Below, one piece after another: positions 17,050 through 25,266 of a stretch of 64,000 nucleotides of DNA. The notes under the pieces are model-generated. The model saw only the letters and a list, made by a program, of their open reading frames with translations, had not been told where the DNA came from and did not search any database. The position numbers were made by a program, and so were the translations under genes. This stretch comes from Streptomyces morookaense (GTDB lineage Bacteria > Actinomycetota > Actinomycetes > Streptomycetales > Streptomycetaceae): the NCBI RefSeq assembly GCF_013030945.1, contig NZ_JABBXF010000014.1:62001-126000 (forward strand), given 5' to 3'. Position 1 is the stretch's first letter. Every line of letters starts with the position of its first letter.

Positions 17050-17075
17050 GGCCGCGGTGCCTCCATCGTCCGTCG

Positions 17076-17279
17076 TCAGTGCTCCCCACCGGTGTACCGG
17101 CGCATCTCCTCCATGCGGTCGAGGAGTTCGTCCTCCCGCCGGTCGAACTCCTCCTCGCTGATCCGGCCGGCCGACAGCTCCGCTTCCAGCCGGGCGAGTT
17201 CGTCCCGGAGTGCGGCCGGGTCGCAGGCGATGCGTTCGGCCTCGGCGCAGAGCTGCCGGAGCACCCAGCCGATGAACAT
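17076..17279 (-). CDS. gvpG: Gas vesicle protein GvpG
   Basis: 67 residues, nearly all helical, with the GvpG pattern ALRDELARLEAELSAGRISE then EEFDRREDELLDRMEEM. Its ATG overlaps the gvpF stop by one base (TGATG), indicating translational coupling. GvpG is a small accessory protein required for vesicle formation. Confidence 0.93.
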   Translation of the reverse strand: MFIGWVLRQLCAEAERIACDPAALRDELARLEAELSAGRISEEEFDRREDELLDRMEEMRRYTGGEH

Positions 17280-18001
17280 CAGGCATCGGTGAAGCTGTAG
17301 GGCGGCAGCGGGCCGTTCACCCGCAGCTCCAGGTGCGGCAGCTCGTCGGTGAGCCGTCGCACGGCCGTCAGCAGGCGTTCGGCGTCCGCCTGTGTCACCA
17401 GGAAGGAGAGGTTGACGAACCAGCCGGTGCTCTCGGGCCCCACCCGGACGCCTTCCGCGGCGGGTTCCAGGGCTCGGCGCACCGCCTCGGCGTCCTCCGT
17501 CTCGCATTCGCGGACCGCTGCTGCCACCAGTTCACCGAACTGCAGCCGCTCTTCGTAAGTGCCGCCGCCGGCACGCCTGTTGGCTTCGGCACGGGCCCGG
17601 AGGTCCGCGTTCCGGGCGAGCACGTGGTGCAGGACCGCTTCCTGCTGGTGGACGGCCTTGATGTTGTACTCCACCCGCCCGTCCAGCTGCTGGAGCTTTT
17701 GCCGGTAACTGTCGGCGTGCTCCCGGAGCACGTCACGTACGTCGTCGTCCGCCTCGGCGATGCTGCCGAACCGCATCGGCAGCGCCGCGGACTTCCGGCC
17801 CACCTCGGTCAGCACCCGCTGGTGTGCCAGCAGGTCGCGCCGCTTGGGACGCAGTCGGCCCGGACAGTCGCTGACGACCGCGGTCAGCCCGTCCTGTTCC
17901 AACTGCCGTACCGGCAGCGGCGGATCTCCGACCCCGGTGAGGTCTTCGGGCAGCGGCCCGGCATCGCCGCTGCGCGTGATGCAGTACACGTAGGTGCTCA
18001 C
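17279..18001 (-). CDS. gvpF: Gas vesicle protein GvpF
   Basis: 240 residues from a GTG at 18001, which overlaps the gvpA stop. It shows the GvpF/L layout: N-terminal STYVYCITRSGD, central VLTEVGRKSAALPMRFGSIA and VEYNIKAVHQQEAVLHHVLA, and C-terminal WFVNLSFLVTQADAERLL and NGPLPPYSFTDA. It is the first F/L paralogue in the operon, with GvpL the second. GvpF is known in haloarchaea to face the gas side of the shell and to bind GvpA. Confidence 0.94.
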   Translation of the reverse strand: MSTYVYCITRSGDAGPLPEDLTGVGDPPLPVRQLEQDGLTAVVSDCPGRLRPKRRDLLAHQRVLTEVGRKSAALPMRFGSIAEADDDVRDVLREHADSYRQKLQQLDGRVEYNIKAVHQQEAVLHHVLARNADLRARAEANRRAGGGTYEERLQFGELVAAAVRECETEDAEAVRRALEPAAEGVRVGPESTGWFVNLSFLVTQADAERLLTAVRRLTDELPHLELRVNGPLPPYSFTDA

Positions 18002-18426
18002 TCGGTCTCCTCCTTCTTCCTGCGGGAGGCGGCGGTGCCGCGCCCGCGGCTCTCGCCTTCGCCGGGCGTGCGGTGGATGGCGTCGGAGACGGCCTGGGCG
18101 GCGCCGGAGAGCGCACCCTTCGTCTTGCCCCGCGCTCCATGCTCGGCGCCGCCCTCGGTGATCTCGCCCACCAGGTCGGGCAGTCCGGGGCTGCGGTGCG
18201 GGCCGGCCTCCAGGTCGAGGCGGTTGCACGCCTCGGCGAACCGCAGGTACGTGTCGACGCTGGCGACCACCACGCGCACGTCGACCTTGAGAATCTCGAT
18301 ACCGACCAGGGAGACGCGTACGAACGCATCGATCACCAGGCCGCGGTCCAGCACCAGTTCGAGGACGTCGTAGAGTCCGCTGGTGCCTCCTGCTCCCCCG
18401 GACTGCTGGGCCGGGACAACACTCAT
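17998..18426 (-). CDS. gvpA: Gas vesicle structural protein GvpA
   Basis: 142 residues from the ATG at 18426 (AGAGGA about 10 bp upstream). The shell-protein core is LYDVLELVLDRGLVIDAFVR and VSLVGIEILKVDVRVVVASV, followed by DTYLRFAEACNRL. It has the ~70-residue charged, glycine-rich C-terminal extension typical of Streptomyces GvpA, ending in SRRKKEETE. It should be the main shell subunit. The next gene, gvpF, overlaps by 4 bp. Confidence 0.95.
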   Translation of the reverse strand: MSVVPAQQSGGAGGTSGLYDVLELVLDRGLVIDAFVRVSLVGIEILKVDVRVVVASVDTYLRFAEACNRLDLEAGPHRSPGLPDLVGEITEGGAEHGARGKTKGALSGAAQAVSDAIHRTPGEGESRGRGTAASRRKKEETE

Positions 18427-18511
18427 CGTGGACACTTCCTCTCGGCCGTCGCACGGCGCGACGGCCTGGCAGGGTGATGGGTCCGGCAACGGCCGGACAG
18501 GGGTGGGTGCT

Positions 18512-18790
18512 TCAGCGGGAGTCGGTCCTGCCGCGCTCGTAGCGCCGCAGCCGCCGGTAGCCGGTCAGCGTTCCTGCTGGGTCGAGGTTCACCTCGTAGA
18601 GGCCCATCACGCTCATGGTCGCGGGGATCCGGTCGAGCTCCACCACCTCGGCTTCCGCCACCCACCCGGCATCCGTCCGCTCCAGCCGGGAGATGCTCTC
18701 GGGCTGCAGCCCCGTCAGCTCGGCGAGCTGTTCACTGGCCGCCCGCAGCACTTGCACGGCTGTGAGCTCCTGCCCGGGCGAGTCGCTCAT
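18512..18790 (-). CDS. gvpO: Gas vesicle protein GvpO
   Basis: 92 residues, the first gene of the gvp operon, with a strong ribosome binding site (GGAGG, 5 bp before the ATG). GvpO features: AVQVLRAASEQLAELTGLQP at the N-terminus and GWVAEAEVVELDRIPATMSV then MGLYEVNLD in the centre, ending YRRLRRYERGRTD. In haloarchaea GvpO is a required accessory factor with an influence on gvpA transcript levels. An 85-bp gap separates it from gvpA. Confidence 0.93.
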   Translation of the reverse strand: MSDSPGQELTAVQVLRAASEQLAELTGLQPESISRLERTDAGWVAEAEVVELDRIPATMSVMGLYEVNLDPAGTLTGYRRLRRYERGRTDSR

Positions 18791-18822
18791 GAGCACCTCC
18801 GCAACGGCGCTTGGGACATCGG

Positions 18823-18849
18823 CTGTTGTCGACTGCCGACTGTTGTCGA
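18823..18849. repeat. Two direct 10-bp repeats in the gvpO promoter region
   Basis: CTGTTGTCGA occurs at 18823-18832 and 18840-18849, a period of 17 bp, between the divergent gvpO and SRPBCC genes. The repeats lie 33-60 bp upstream of gvpO, where an activator or sigma-factor site would be expected. No matching regulator is recognised nearby. Confidence 0.5.
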
Positions 18850-19027
18850 TAGTCGGGGCAACGGCTGTCGAGAGCCTTGCTGCGCGCCTACCATTCCGCC
18901 GCCCTCCCAAACCCCGGAATCGCGGGCATTGCGTGAGTGCGAGCGGGTACGCGGACGGTGGACAGGGCACGGCCGCCCCAGGCGCCGCGCTTCCGCGACG
19001 ACAGCGAGACGACAGTGAGGAGCTGTG

Positions 19028-19489
19028 ATGACCACGGTCAAGGAGACCGTAGAAGTGGACGTGCCTCTCCGCACCGCCTACAACCAGTGGACGCAGTTCG
19101 AGGAATTCCCGAACTTCATGGAAGGTGTCGAGGAGGTGCGACAGCTCGACGCCCGGCACAACCACTGGACCACCCGGATCGGCGGTGTCGAGCGGGAATT
19201 CGACACCGAAATCGTCGACCAGCTCGCCGACGAACGGATCACGTGGCGGACCATCGGCGGCGATACCCGGCAGCGGGGCACGGTGAACTTCCGGCGCGTG
19301 GACGACACGCGCACCCGCGTGGAACTGGTGATGGAAGTCGAACCGAGCGGGCTCGCGGAAAAGGCTGCGGACCTGACCGGGACCATCGACCGGCGCGCCA
19401 AGGGTGACATGCGGCGCTTCAAGGAATTCGTGGAGAACCGCGGTATCGAAACCGGAGCCTGGCGCGGCCGGATCCGGCCGGGGGACTGA
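19028..19489 (+). CDS. SRPBCC family protein beside the gas vesicle operon
   Basis: 153 residues from the ATG at 19028 (GAGGAG 5 bp upstream; a GTG directly before it is possible). The START/Bet v1-like fold is recognisable from TVKETVEVDVPLRTAYNQW, FEEFPNFMEGVEEV, ITWRTIGGDTRQRGTVNF and RVELVMEVEPSG. SRPBCC proteins bind hydrophobic ligands; similar genes often accompany actinobacterial gvp clusters, so a supporting role in vesicle or envelope stress is plausible but unproven. Divergent from gvpO. Confidence 0.88.
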   Translation: MTTVKETVEVDVPLRTAYNQWTQFEEFPNFMEGVEEVRQLDARHNHWTTRIGGVEREFDTEIVDQLADERITWRTIGGDTRQRGTVNFRRVDDTRTRVELVMEVEPSGLAEKAADLTGTIDRRAKGDMRRFKEFVENRGIETGAWRGRIRPGD

Positions 19490-19501
19490 ATCCCCTGCGG
19501 T

Positions 19502-19534
19502 GATGCCCGGCGGCCCCACGGGCCGCCGGGCATC
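19502..19534 (+). terminator. Rho-independent terminator (15-bp perfect stem)
   Basis: Arms GATGCCCGGCGGCCC and GGGCCGCCGGGCATC pair exactly around a CAC loop, starting 12 bp after the SRPBCC stop. The convergent SGNH gene ends at 19660, so it may stop transcripts from both sides. Confidence 0.85.
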
Positions 19535-19659
19535 GGGCGTTGGCCGCCAGGCGTTGGGCGCTGGGCGCTGGGATGCATCGGGTGCTCCGGCCCACGGCCG
19601 TTTCGCAGCGGCGAGTGCAGCCGCGCCGGCTTCCGCTCGGGATCAGGCGCAGCGGGACA

Positions 19660-20568
19660 TCACCGGATCCCGTCCCGGATCGTGTCGAGCACGGCATCGG
19701 CCATGGCCCGTTCGCCGTTGGCGTTGGGGTGGACGGGGAAGGCCGGGCGCGCGGGCCGGGTGAAGAGGCCCTCGACGTAGCGTTCGTCGAACGGCCGGCA
19801 GGCGTCGTGGCCGGTGCTGACGGCGGTGGTGTCGACGTAGAGGGCGCCGTGCGTGTCGGCCTCGCGGTGCAGCATGGCGTCGAGGCTGTGCAAGGTGCGG
19901 CGCAGGTACGGCTGGTCGCCGTCGGCGACGCGCAAGGACTGGCGACAGCCTTCGGTGTCGGGGCCGATCACGACCGGGTACCCGACAAGTGCGACGCGGG
20001 CGCGCGGAGCCCGCTTGTGCACGGCCTTCAGAACGTCCGCGACCTTCGGGGCGGTGGCGTCGATGCGCCGCTGGAGCTCGTCGGTACCGGTCTGCGTGTA
20101 GCGCTGCTCGCAGGGGTTGTCGTGGGGGACGGGCTTGTGCAACGGAGTCGCGCATTGGATGACGATCTCGCCGAAGCCGATGTCGTTGCCGCCGATGCCT
20201 ATGGTGACCAGGGCGGTGTCCGGACCGAGAGCGTCGAGCTGCGCGGGGTTGCCGGTGTCGGACTGCGGCTCCCACATGTCGTCCGTCGTGGCGCCACCGC
20301 AGCTGACGTCGGTGAAATCCCTGATGCCCAGCGCTGTACGGGTCAGCGAAGGGTAGTTGACGTCGGACCGACCGCACTTGAGGTGCACCTGGCGGGGGAC
20401 GAGGGGTGCAGAGGTGAAGGAATCGCCGAGAGCGACGTAGCGCCCGCCGGCCGCAGCAGCCGGGGAGGGCGTGGCGGACGCGGGGGCAACGCCCCCCGCC
20501 ACCAGGGCCACGGCACTGCCGAGTACGGCGAGGGCCCATCGGGTTCTGGTCCGGTTCCGGAGCTGCAT
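19660..20568 (-). CDS. Secreted SGNH/GDSL hydrolase
   Basis: 302 residues from the ATG at 20568 (AGGAGG with 5-bp spacing). A signal peptide (ALAVLGSAVALVAGGVAPAS) precedes the hydrolase. Block I with the nucleophile Ser is YVALGDSFTS, block III is IGIGGNDIGFGE (Asn of the oxyanion hole), and block V is FPVHPNANGERAMADAVLD with the catalytic His. Six or more cysteines suggest disulphides, as in Streptomyces scabies-type esterases and lipases. Likely an extracellular lipase or esterase; a related gene is at 61130. Confidence 0.92.
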   Translation of the reverse strand: MQLRNRTRTRWALAVLGSAVALVAGGVAPASATPSPAAAAGGRYVALGDSFTSAPLVPRQVHLKCGRSDVNYPSLTRTALGIRDFTDVSCGGATTDDMWEPQSDTGNPAQLDALGPDTALVTIGIGGNDIGFGEIVIQCATPLHKPVPHDNPCEQRYTQTGTDELQRRIDATAPKVADVLKAVHKRAPRARVALVGYPVVIGPDTEGCRQSLRVADGDQPYLRRTLHSLDAMLHREADTHGALYVDTTAVSTGHDACRPFDERYVEGLFTRPARPAFPVHPNANGERAMADAVLDTIRDGIR

Positions 20569-20717
20569 GTGCGCCTCCTGCGCTCGAAAGGGGAGTTCCT
20601 GTCCGTGCGGTGCACGACAGTGGGGCGCAGCGGAGCGAGGCGTCAAACAACAGCGGTGTGCCATGGGCAAGTTCCGGACGCCTGGGAGGCAGGGCAGGCC
20701 TGACGGCCTGCCGCGGG

Positions 20718-21779
20718 TCAGCCCCGCAGAGTGCCGGGAGCTCCGGAGCGCCCCTCGAAGACGTATGCCGCGGATGTGCCCAACCCACGGGGTTTCGCGA
20801 GGTCCCCGGTCGTCTCCTGGCCGAAGCGGCCGGTCAGCTCGTGCCACAGGTACGAACCTGCCAGCGCCTCTTGCAGCGACTTCACGAACCCCGCCGCCTC
20901 GGGCGGTACGGCCGCCGGCGCTTCGGCCAGAGTGTCGACCCTGGCGGTCAGCAGAGCATTGACGACGGCAGCAGCGTCACGCCGATTCAGCCCGAGGGCC
21001 TTGCGGGCAACCTCTACACCATTGTTGGCCACTGTGCCTTCGTCGACCTCCCGGTCGTAGGACACGATGTCGTTGTGCAGGCTGATGGCGTCCACGAACG
21101 CGTCCACGGCGGTGCGGAACTCCCTGCTGCGCAGCACGTTCTGGCCGAGCTCGCCCATCGCGTGCTCCATGAGCACGGCGGTGAACTGCAGCCCGCCGAA
21201 GTCGCGGCGGGCCCCGAGATACTCGATCAGGTCGGTCACGGCGTGGTCGACGTGCTCGAGTTCCCACAGCACCCCGTCCAGGAAGCGCCGCACGCTGCTG
21301 ATGAACCGGTCGCGCCAGAGGGGGCTCATGGTGACGGCCGTGCCGGTCCACAGCCCGGCGAAGGCCCGTTCCACGGGATTGCGTGGGCTCAACGGCCGCG
21401 GCAGTCCGTCCAACGGGAGGAACAGCATCAGCCGGTCCACCTGGGCGGCAGCCGACTCCTGGTCGTGGTCGCGCCGGTAGAGCGGCAGGAACAGATCGTC
21501 CACGAACCACAGAGCAACGTGCCAAGCAGTGACCAGATCCAACTCGCGGGCATCGGCGTCCGGGTGGGTCAGCGCGATGAACAATGGGAAGTCGGCCTGA
21601 TCGAACTTCTCCTCGCTCCACCGCTGCGGCCACTCCAGGAACTCCTCGTCGAACATGCCCATCTGCCGGGCCCATTCCTTGGCGTCGGCGCGGGCCTGGT
21701 CGACATGAGGGTTGAGACGGGACTGGAACGGCATGCGGAAGTGTGGTTGCGGGGATCCCATGTTCGGGTCACTGCCCAT
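20718..21779 (-). CDS. Class I terpene synthase (sesquiterpene cyclase type)
   Basis: 353 residues from the ATG at 21779 (GAGG 7 bp upstream). It begins like the N-terminal half of germacradienol/geosmin synthases (MPFQSRLNPHVDQARADAKE, EWARQMGMF). The aspartate-rich motif is WFVDDLFLPLY, lacking the third acidic residue of DDxxD. The NSE triad is intact (NDIVSYDREVDEG). Length fits a single-domain bacterial cyclase, not the two-domain geosmin enzyme. It should cyclise farnesyl diphosphate; the product cannot be predicted. No prenyltransferase or P450 gene is adjacent, so substrate must come from central isoprenoid supply. Confidence 0.9.
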   Translation of the reverse strand: MGSDPNMGSPQPHFRMPFQSRLNPHVDQARADAKEWARQMGMFDEEFLEWPQRWSEEKFDQADFPLFIALTHPDADARELDLVTAWHVALWFVDDLFLPLYRRDHDQESAAAQVDRLMLFLPLDGLPRPLSPRNPVERAFAGLWTGTAVTMSPLWRDRFISSVRRFLDGVLWELEHVDHAVTDLIEYLGARRDFGGLQFTAVLMEHAMGELGQNVLRSREFRTAVDAFVDAISLHNDIVSYDREVDEGTVANNGVEVARKALGLNRRDAAAVVNALLTARVDTLAEAPAAVPPEAAGFVKSLQEALAGSYLWHELTGRFGQETTGDLAKPRGLGTSAAYVFEGRSGAPGTLRG

Positions 21780-22011
21780 CCCGGTGCCTCGTGATGTCAG
21801 GGTTCACTCCCAGGTGTTGAGCGGCTGCTGTGACCGCGGGCGATACCGGGCGGGAACGTCATCCCTGCGGGTGGGCACCGGACGGCCGGGCACACGCCCG
21901 GCCAGTGGCCGCCCTTCTCCTGGGCCATCGAGCGTTCAACTGCATTTTGCAGCGGGGTGCCATAGTTGGCCGTACGGACCGATTGGTGAACGGATCACGG
22001 GGGTGGGACGA

Positions 22012-22338
22012 GTGGAGCGGATCACTGAGGACCAGGTTTCGCGGCTGGTCAGGTTCGTGCTGGCCCGGATACCCGATACGGCTTCGGTCGAGGGGGAAGA
22101 GGCGCGCCGCACGGCCGCGGCCCTGCATCTGACCGCATACAGGCGGATCGCGGCGGTGCGCCACCACCGGGACCTCACGCCGGACCGCACCACGGGGACC
22201 GAGCTGTCCTCGACGGCCTCATGGAACCTCTTGGTGTCCTTCGCCCTGGTCTGGCGCGACCACCCGGACTTCCCCGCGGACGCCGCCGTGGAGACTTCCG
22301 CGTTCGGCACCGAGGCTCGTCTCTCGCCGGCCGCCTGA
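22012..22338 (+). CDS. Conserved hypothetical protein, about 108 residues
   Basis: A start at GTG 22012 (GGTGGGA upstream) or at 22003 is likely. The protein is mostly helical, with DQVSRLVRFVLARIPD and RRTAAALHLTAYRRIAAVRH, then a low-complexity C-terminus. No known motif, signal peptide or membrane helix. It stands alone between the terpene synthase and the convergent small operon. Codon use fits its neighbours. Confidence 0.6.
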   Translation: MERITEDQVSRLVRFVLARIPDTASVEGEEARRTAAALHLTAYRRIAAVRHHRDLTPDRTTGTELSSTASWNLLVSFALVWRDHPDFPADAAVETSAFGTEARLSPAA

Positions 22339-22432
22339 AGCCCGCAGGGAACGGCACCGGCGGAGCCGCCGAGGCGGAATCACATTCGTGGTTCCGGGAA
22401 CCGCTTATGCGGTCAGCCGGGCCACACGAACC

Positions 22433-22501
22433 TCACCGCGCGGATGAGAGGGCCAGGGCGAGGGCGCTCACGAGGGCGAGCAGCGCCGGGCGCAGTCGCA
22501 T
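22433..22501 (-). CDS. Possible 22-residue hydrophobic peptide
   Basis: A short frame reads MRLRPALLALVSALALALSS plus AR. It has a plausible ribosome binding site (GAAGGAACCCACC before the ATG at 22501) and begins 40 bp after the stop of the gene at 22542 on the same strand. It would be a basic-tipped single membrane helix, as in small membrane proteins or toxin-like peptides. It is too short to be proven by sequence. Confidence 0.3.
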   Translation of the reverse strand: MRLRPALLALVSALALALSSAR

Positions 22502-22541
22502 GGTGGGTTCCTTCGGCAGGCGGGTGTGGCTGGGATACCCC

Positions 22542-23738
22542 TCACCGCCCCGCCGCGAGGATCGCCGCGATCACCGACGGGGCAGGCGGGCCGTCGAGGA
22601 CGCGGCGCAGTTCGGCCACTCCCCCGCTGCGCTGCTCCGCTGTGAGCGCGAGGTACTGCTCGATGCGCTCATTGAGCGTGCCCCGGAAGCGCGCGTACAG
22701 GGCGTCGTCCTCGACGATCCGGCCCGCGACGGCCACAAGGGCTTGCGTACCCGCGTAGTCGTCCTCGGGCAGCGCATGACCGGGCAGGACGTCCGCGAAA
22801 CGGGCGGCCAAGCGGCCGAAGAGGGTGTCCGCGAGGTTCCGGACGGTGTACGTGTGCGCGTAGTGCTGTTCGGGCAGCGCCAGGGGCAACCGGCCCAGGA
22901 GCGTGGCCTCGTGGAGAGCCGACAGGCCGGGGGCCGGCAGGGAGTACGGAGTTCGCGCCACGTGCTGCAGCAGCTCGCGCTGGGGCAGGAAGCGGCGGTC
23001 GACCCGCTGGCCCCTGCCACCGCGGCGTCCCTCGTACGGGCCGCCGCAGAGCAGTACGCGCGTGAACCTCGGCCAGTCGGCGAGGAGATCCGGGACCCAG
23101 CGGTCGACGAGCCGGAGGTAGTGATCGTTCGACTCGAAGTCCAGGAGGAAGTTCTTGAACCCGCCGAGGTTGATCAGCAGGTCGTAGTCCGGTTCGCCGT
23201 CCTTCGCCTCGTGCAGGCCTTCCAAGTCGACCAGCGGGCCGGTCGGATGGATCGAGCAGTCCGCGAATTCCGCCAGGCGCCGTGACGTGCCCGGGAAGTT
23301 CTGCACCACGCTGTGGTCGGCCAACAGGTGGGCCGCGAGGACGTGTTCGTGCGGTGTGAGGCCGGCCAAGTGATCCCGTGCTGCGGCGAGGGACGTACGG
23401 GGCACGGTCGCGCACAGCTCGCGGATCCGCTCCAGCGGCCGCCGGTGCTGCCAGAAGCCGAACAGGCAGTCCACCAGGACCACCGGGCGGCCCGCCACGA
23501 CGGCGCGCAGGACGAGATCGGCGTCCATCGCGGAGACGACCCAGTCGCTCTTCTGCAACAACCCGTCCGGGAGGGCATCATGAATGCCGTCGAAGGCCCC
23601 CGCGTTGCGGCGGGCGAACGCCGCCGCGACGCCGTCCCCCACGAACACCCGCTCGTGCCCGGGCAGTAGCCGGGAGACCGCGACGAGCACCGACGCCGGG
23701 CCGAACCCGCAGTTCTGGGCTCCCATCAGTATGCGCAT
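22542..23738 (-). CDS. Possible GT-B glycosyltransferase-like protein
   Basis: 398 residues. The start MRILMGAQNCGFGPASVLVA followed by alternating strands and helices, the central strand-loop LLINLGGFKNFLLD, and a C-terminal half with LSALHEATLLGRLPLALPEQ suggest a two-Rossmann (GT-B) glycosyltransferase related to UDP-sugar transferases. No signature is decisive and the acceptor is unknown. It lies 6 bp after the alpha/beta hydrolase gene, which is upstream in the same operon. Weak ribosome binding site (GGCGGG). Confidence 0.5.
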   Translation of the reverse strand: MRILMGAQNCGFGPASVLVAVSRLLPGHERVFVGDGVAAAFARRNAGAFDGIHDALPDGLLQKSDWVVSAMDADLVLRAVVAGRPVVLVDCLFGFWQHRRPLERIRELCATVPRTSLAAARDHLAGLTPHEHVLAAHLLADHSVVQNFPGTSRRLAEFADCSIHPTGPLVDLEGLHEAKDGEPDYDLLINLGGFKNFLLDFESNDHYLRLVDRWVPDLLADWPRFTRVLLCGGPYEGRRGGRGQRVDRRFLPQRELLQHVARTPYSLPAPGLSALHEATLLGRLPLALPEQHYAHTYTVRNLADTLFGRLAARFADVLPGHALPEDDYAGTQALVAVAGRIVEDDALYARFRGTLNERIEQYLALTAEQRSGGVAELRRVLDGPPAPSVIAAILAAGR

Positions 23739-23744
23739 GACGGG

Positions 23745-24545
23745 TCAGCCCGCCGCCAGGATGTCCGCGAGCTGTGCCGCGAAGGCGGCAGGGCACTTCG
23801 CGTACCCCACGTGCCCGCCGGGGAACTCCACGAGTTCCCGGCCGAGTTCGCGCGCGAGGACGGCCACCGGCCGGTGTACGTCGTGGGTGCGCGACTCCCG
23901 TCCGCCGGCCAGGACGATGCGGTCCGCCACGGCCGCCAGTGCGCTGACGTCGGGCGCGCAGCGGCTGGACGGCCGCATCACGTGGGAGAGGAAGAACCCG
24001 CTGTTGTCGGCCGCTTCGGGGAGCGACGGGGCCGGTCTGCCGCCGAAGACGGCTCCCAGCCTGTCCATGGCCGCCGGGACGCCCTCCCGGCGGTACGTCG
24101 CGTACACCTCGTCGAAGAACGCGGCGTACCGTGCCGCGTCCGGCAACAGCCCCATGGCGGGCGGCTCGTGGGCGACGGCCAGCCGGATCCTGCGCGGATC
24201 GCGGAGTACGAGCTCCAGCGCGATCTGTCCGCCCGCGCAGCTGCCGAACAGTTGGACCGCCCCGCCGCCGGACCCGTCCAGGTGGTCGAGCAGCCGTGCG
24301 GCGTCGTCGGTCTGGGTGGCGATCCACGGCTCCGGCGGCGGTCCGTCGAGTGGGCTACGGGAGATGCCGCGCGGATCGTAGGTGACGACGCGGTGGCGGG
24401 CGGCGAGCTCGTCGGCCAGGTCACGGAAGACCTCGGCGTCGGAGGCGCCGCCGGGGAGGAGCAGCAACAGCGGTCCGGTGCCCCGCACTTCGAAGTACAG
24501 CCGTGCGCCCGGTACGGCCAGCATGCCGCTCTCCAGCGTGTCCAT
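23745..24545 (-). CDS. Alpha/beta fold hydrolase with Cys at the nucleophile position
   Basis: 266 residues. The fold is clear: oxyanion loop LLLLPGGASD, then YDPRGISRSP, and the nucleophile elbow LFGSCAGGQIALEL. In GxSxG numbering the elbow is G-S-C-A-G, so the nucleophile is Cys rather than Ser, as in dienelactone-hydrolase-like enzymes. The acid is probably in VLAGGRES and the His in FPGGHVGYAKCP. It precedes the possible glycosyltransferase by 6 bp. Substrate unknown. Confidence 0.87.
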   Translation of the reverse strand: MDTLESGMLAVPGARLYFEVRGTGPLLLLLPGGASDAEVFRDLADELAARHRVVTYDPRGISRSPLDGPPPEPWIATQTDDAARLLDHLDGSGGGAVQLFGSCAGGQIALELVLRDPRRIRLAVAHEPPAMGLLPDAARYAAFFDEVYATYRREGVPAAMDRLGAVFGGRPAPSLPEAADNSGFFLSHVMRPSSRCAPDVSALAAVADRIVLAGGRESRTHDVHRPVAVLARELGRELVEFPGGHVGYAKCPAAFAAQLADILAAG

Positions 24546-24662
24546 CGCACGAGGCTATGCGCGGGACGGCCCGCGCCGGTAGGCGTGCGCAGCGGGTCGC
24601 GCCCCCGTGCCCGCTCCGGCGCGCCGGTCTCCGTGCCGGGCGGCCGGGGCATGAACTGCCCT

Positions 24663-25193
24663 ATGTCACTCAGTTCATGCGGTGTGAAGAGAGCAGTTGT
24701 GGCAGCTGCCGTGGTACTCGGTACCGTCACGGCCGTCCCGGCGGCCGCCCACCCCCGCGACTCCGGGCAGTTGCAGTGCCACGGCACGGAGTCCGTCCGC
24801 TACGAGCCGGGGGTCACCCTTCTGGCGCGGCACATCCACGTCACGGTCGATGGGCGCTTCGGCTCCTGCACCGGTGGTGACGGGGCGGTGAAGAGCGGCG
24901 GATACCACGACGAGTTCACGATCGACGCCGCCTGCAACGACCTCCTCGAAGGATTCCGGGCCCGCCGGAACTACGACTGGAACACCGGTGACTCGAGCGA
25001 TGCCGAGATTGCCGGCGGCAGCACGGCCGTACTCGGCCAGGTGATCACCCCGATCACCGGCACCGTCACGCACGGCCGTTTCCAGGGCCGGAAGCTGCTC
25101 CAGCTCGTTCCCATTCCGCAGGCGGGCGCCCTGCGGTGCCTTGGGGACGGTCTCACCAGTGCGAGCGGACCGACGGTGTTGACGATCTACTAG
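24663..25193 (+). CDS. Secreted hypothetical protein
   Basis: 176 residues from the ATG at 24663; a GTG at 24684 would give a more compact signal peptide. The N-terminus VKRAVVAAAVVLGTVTAVPA has a signal sequence with cleavage near AAAHP. The mature part has four cysteines (QLQCHG, SCTGG, AACNDLL, LRCLGD) and looks beta-rich (GTVTHGRFQGRKLLQLVPIP). Similar small exported proteins are common in Streptomyces with no known function. It stands alone. Confidence 0.8.
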   Translation: MSLSSCGVKRAVVAAAVVLGTVTAVPAAAHPRDSGQLQCHGTESVRYEPGVTLLARHIHVTVDGRFGSCTGGDGAVKSGGYHDEFTIDAACNDLLEGFRARRNYDWNTGDSSDAEIAGGSTAVLGQVITPITGTVTHGRFQGRKLLQLVPIPQAGALRCLGDGLTSASGPTVLTIY

Positions 25194-25266
25194 CTCTTCG
25201 ACTGCGGGCTGTCCGTGGCCGGTCGCGCCCACCCAGAGATAGCTGGGGAGGAGCAGCCTCGTACCC

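Noticed and set aside
19540..19575. Short GGCGTTGGGCGCTGGGCGCTGGG repeats after the SRPBCC terminator
   Set aside because: Imperfect, few and GC-simple; probably chance in high-GC intergenic DNA.
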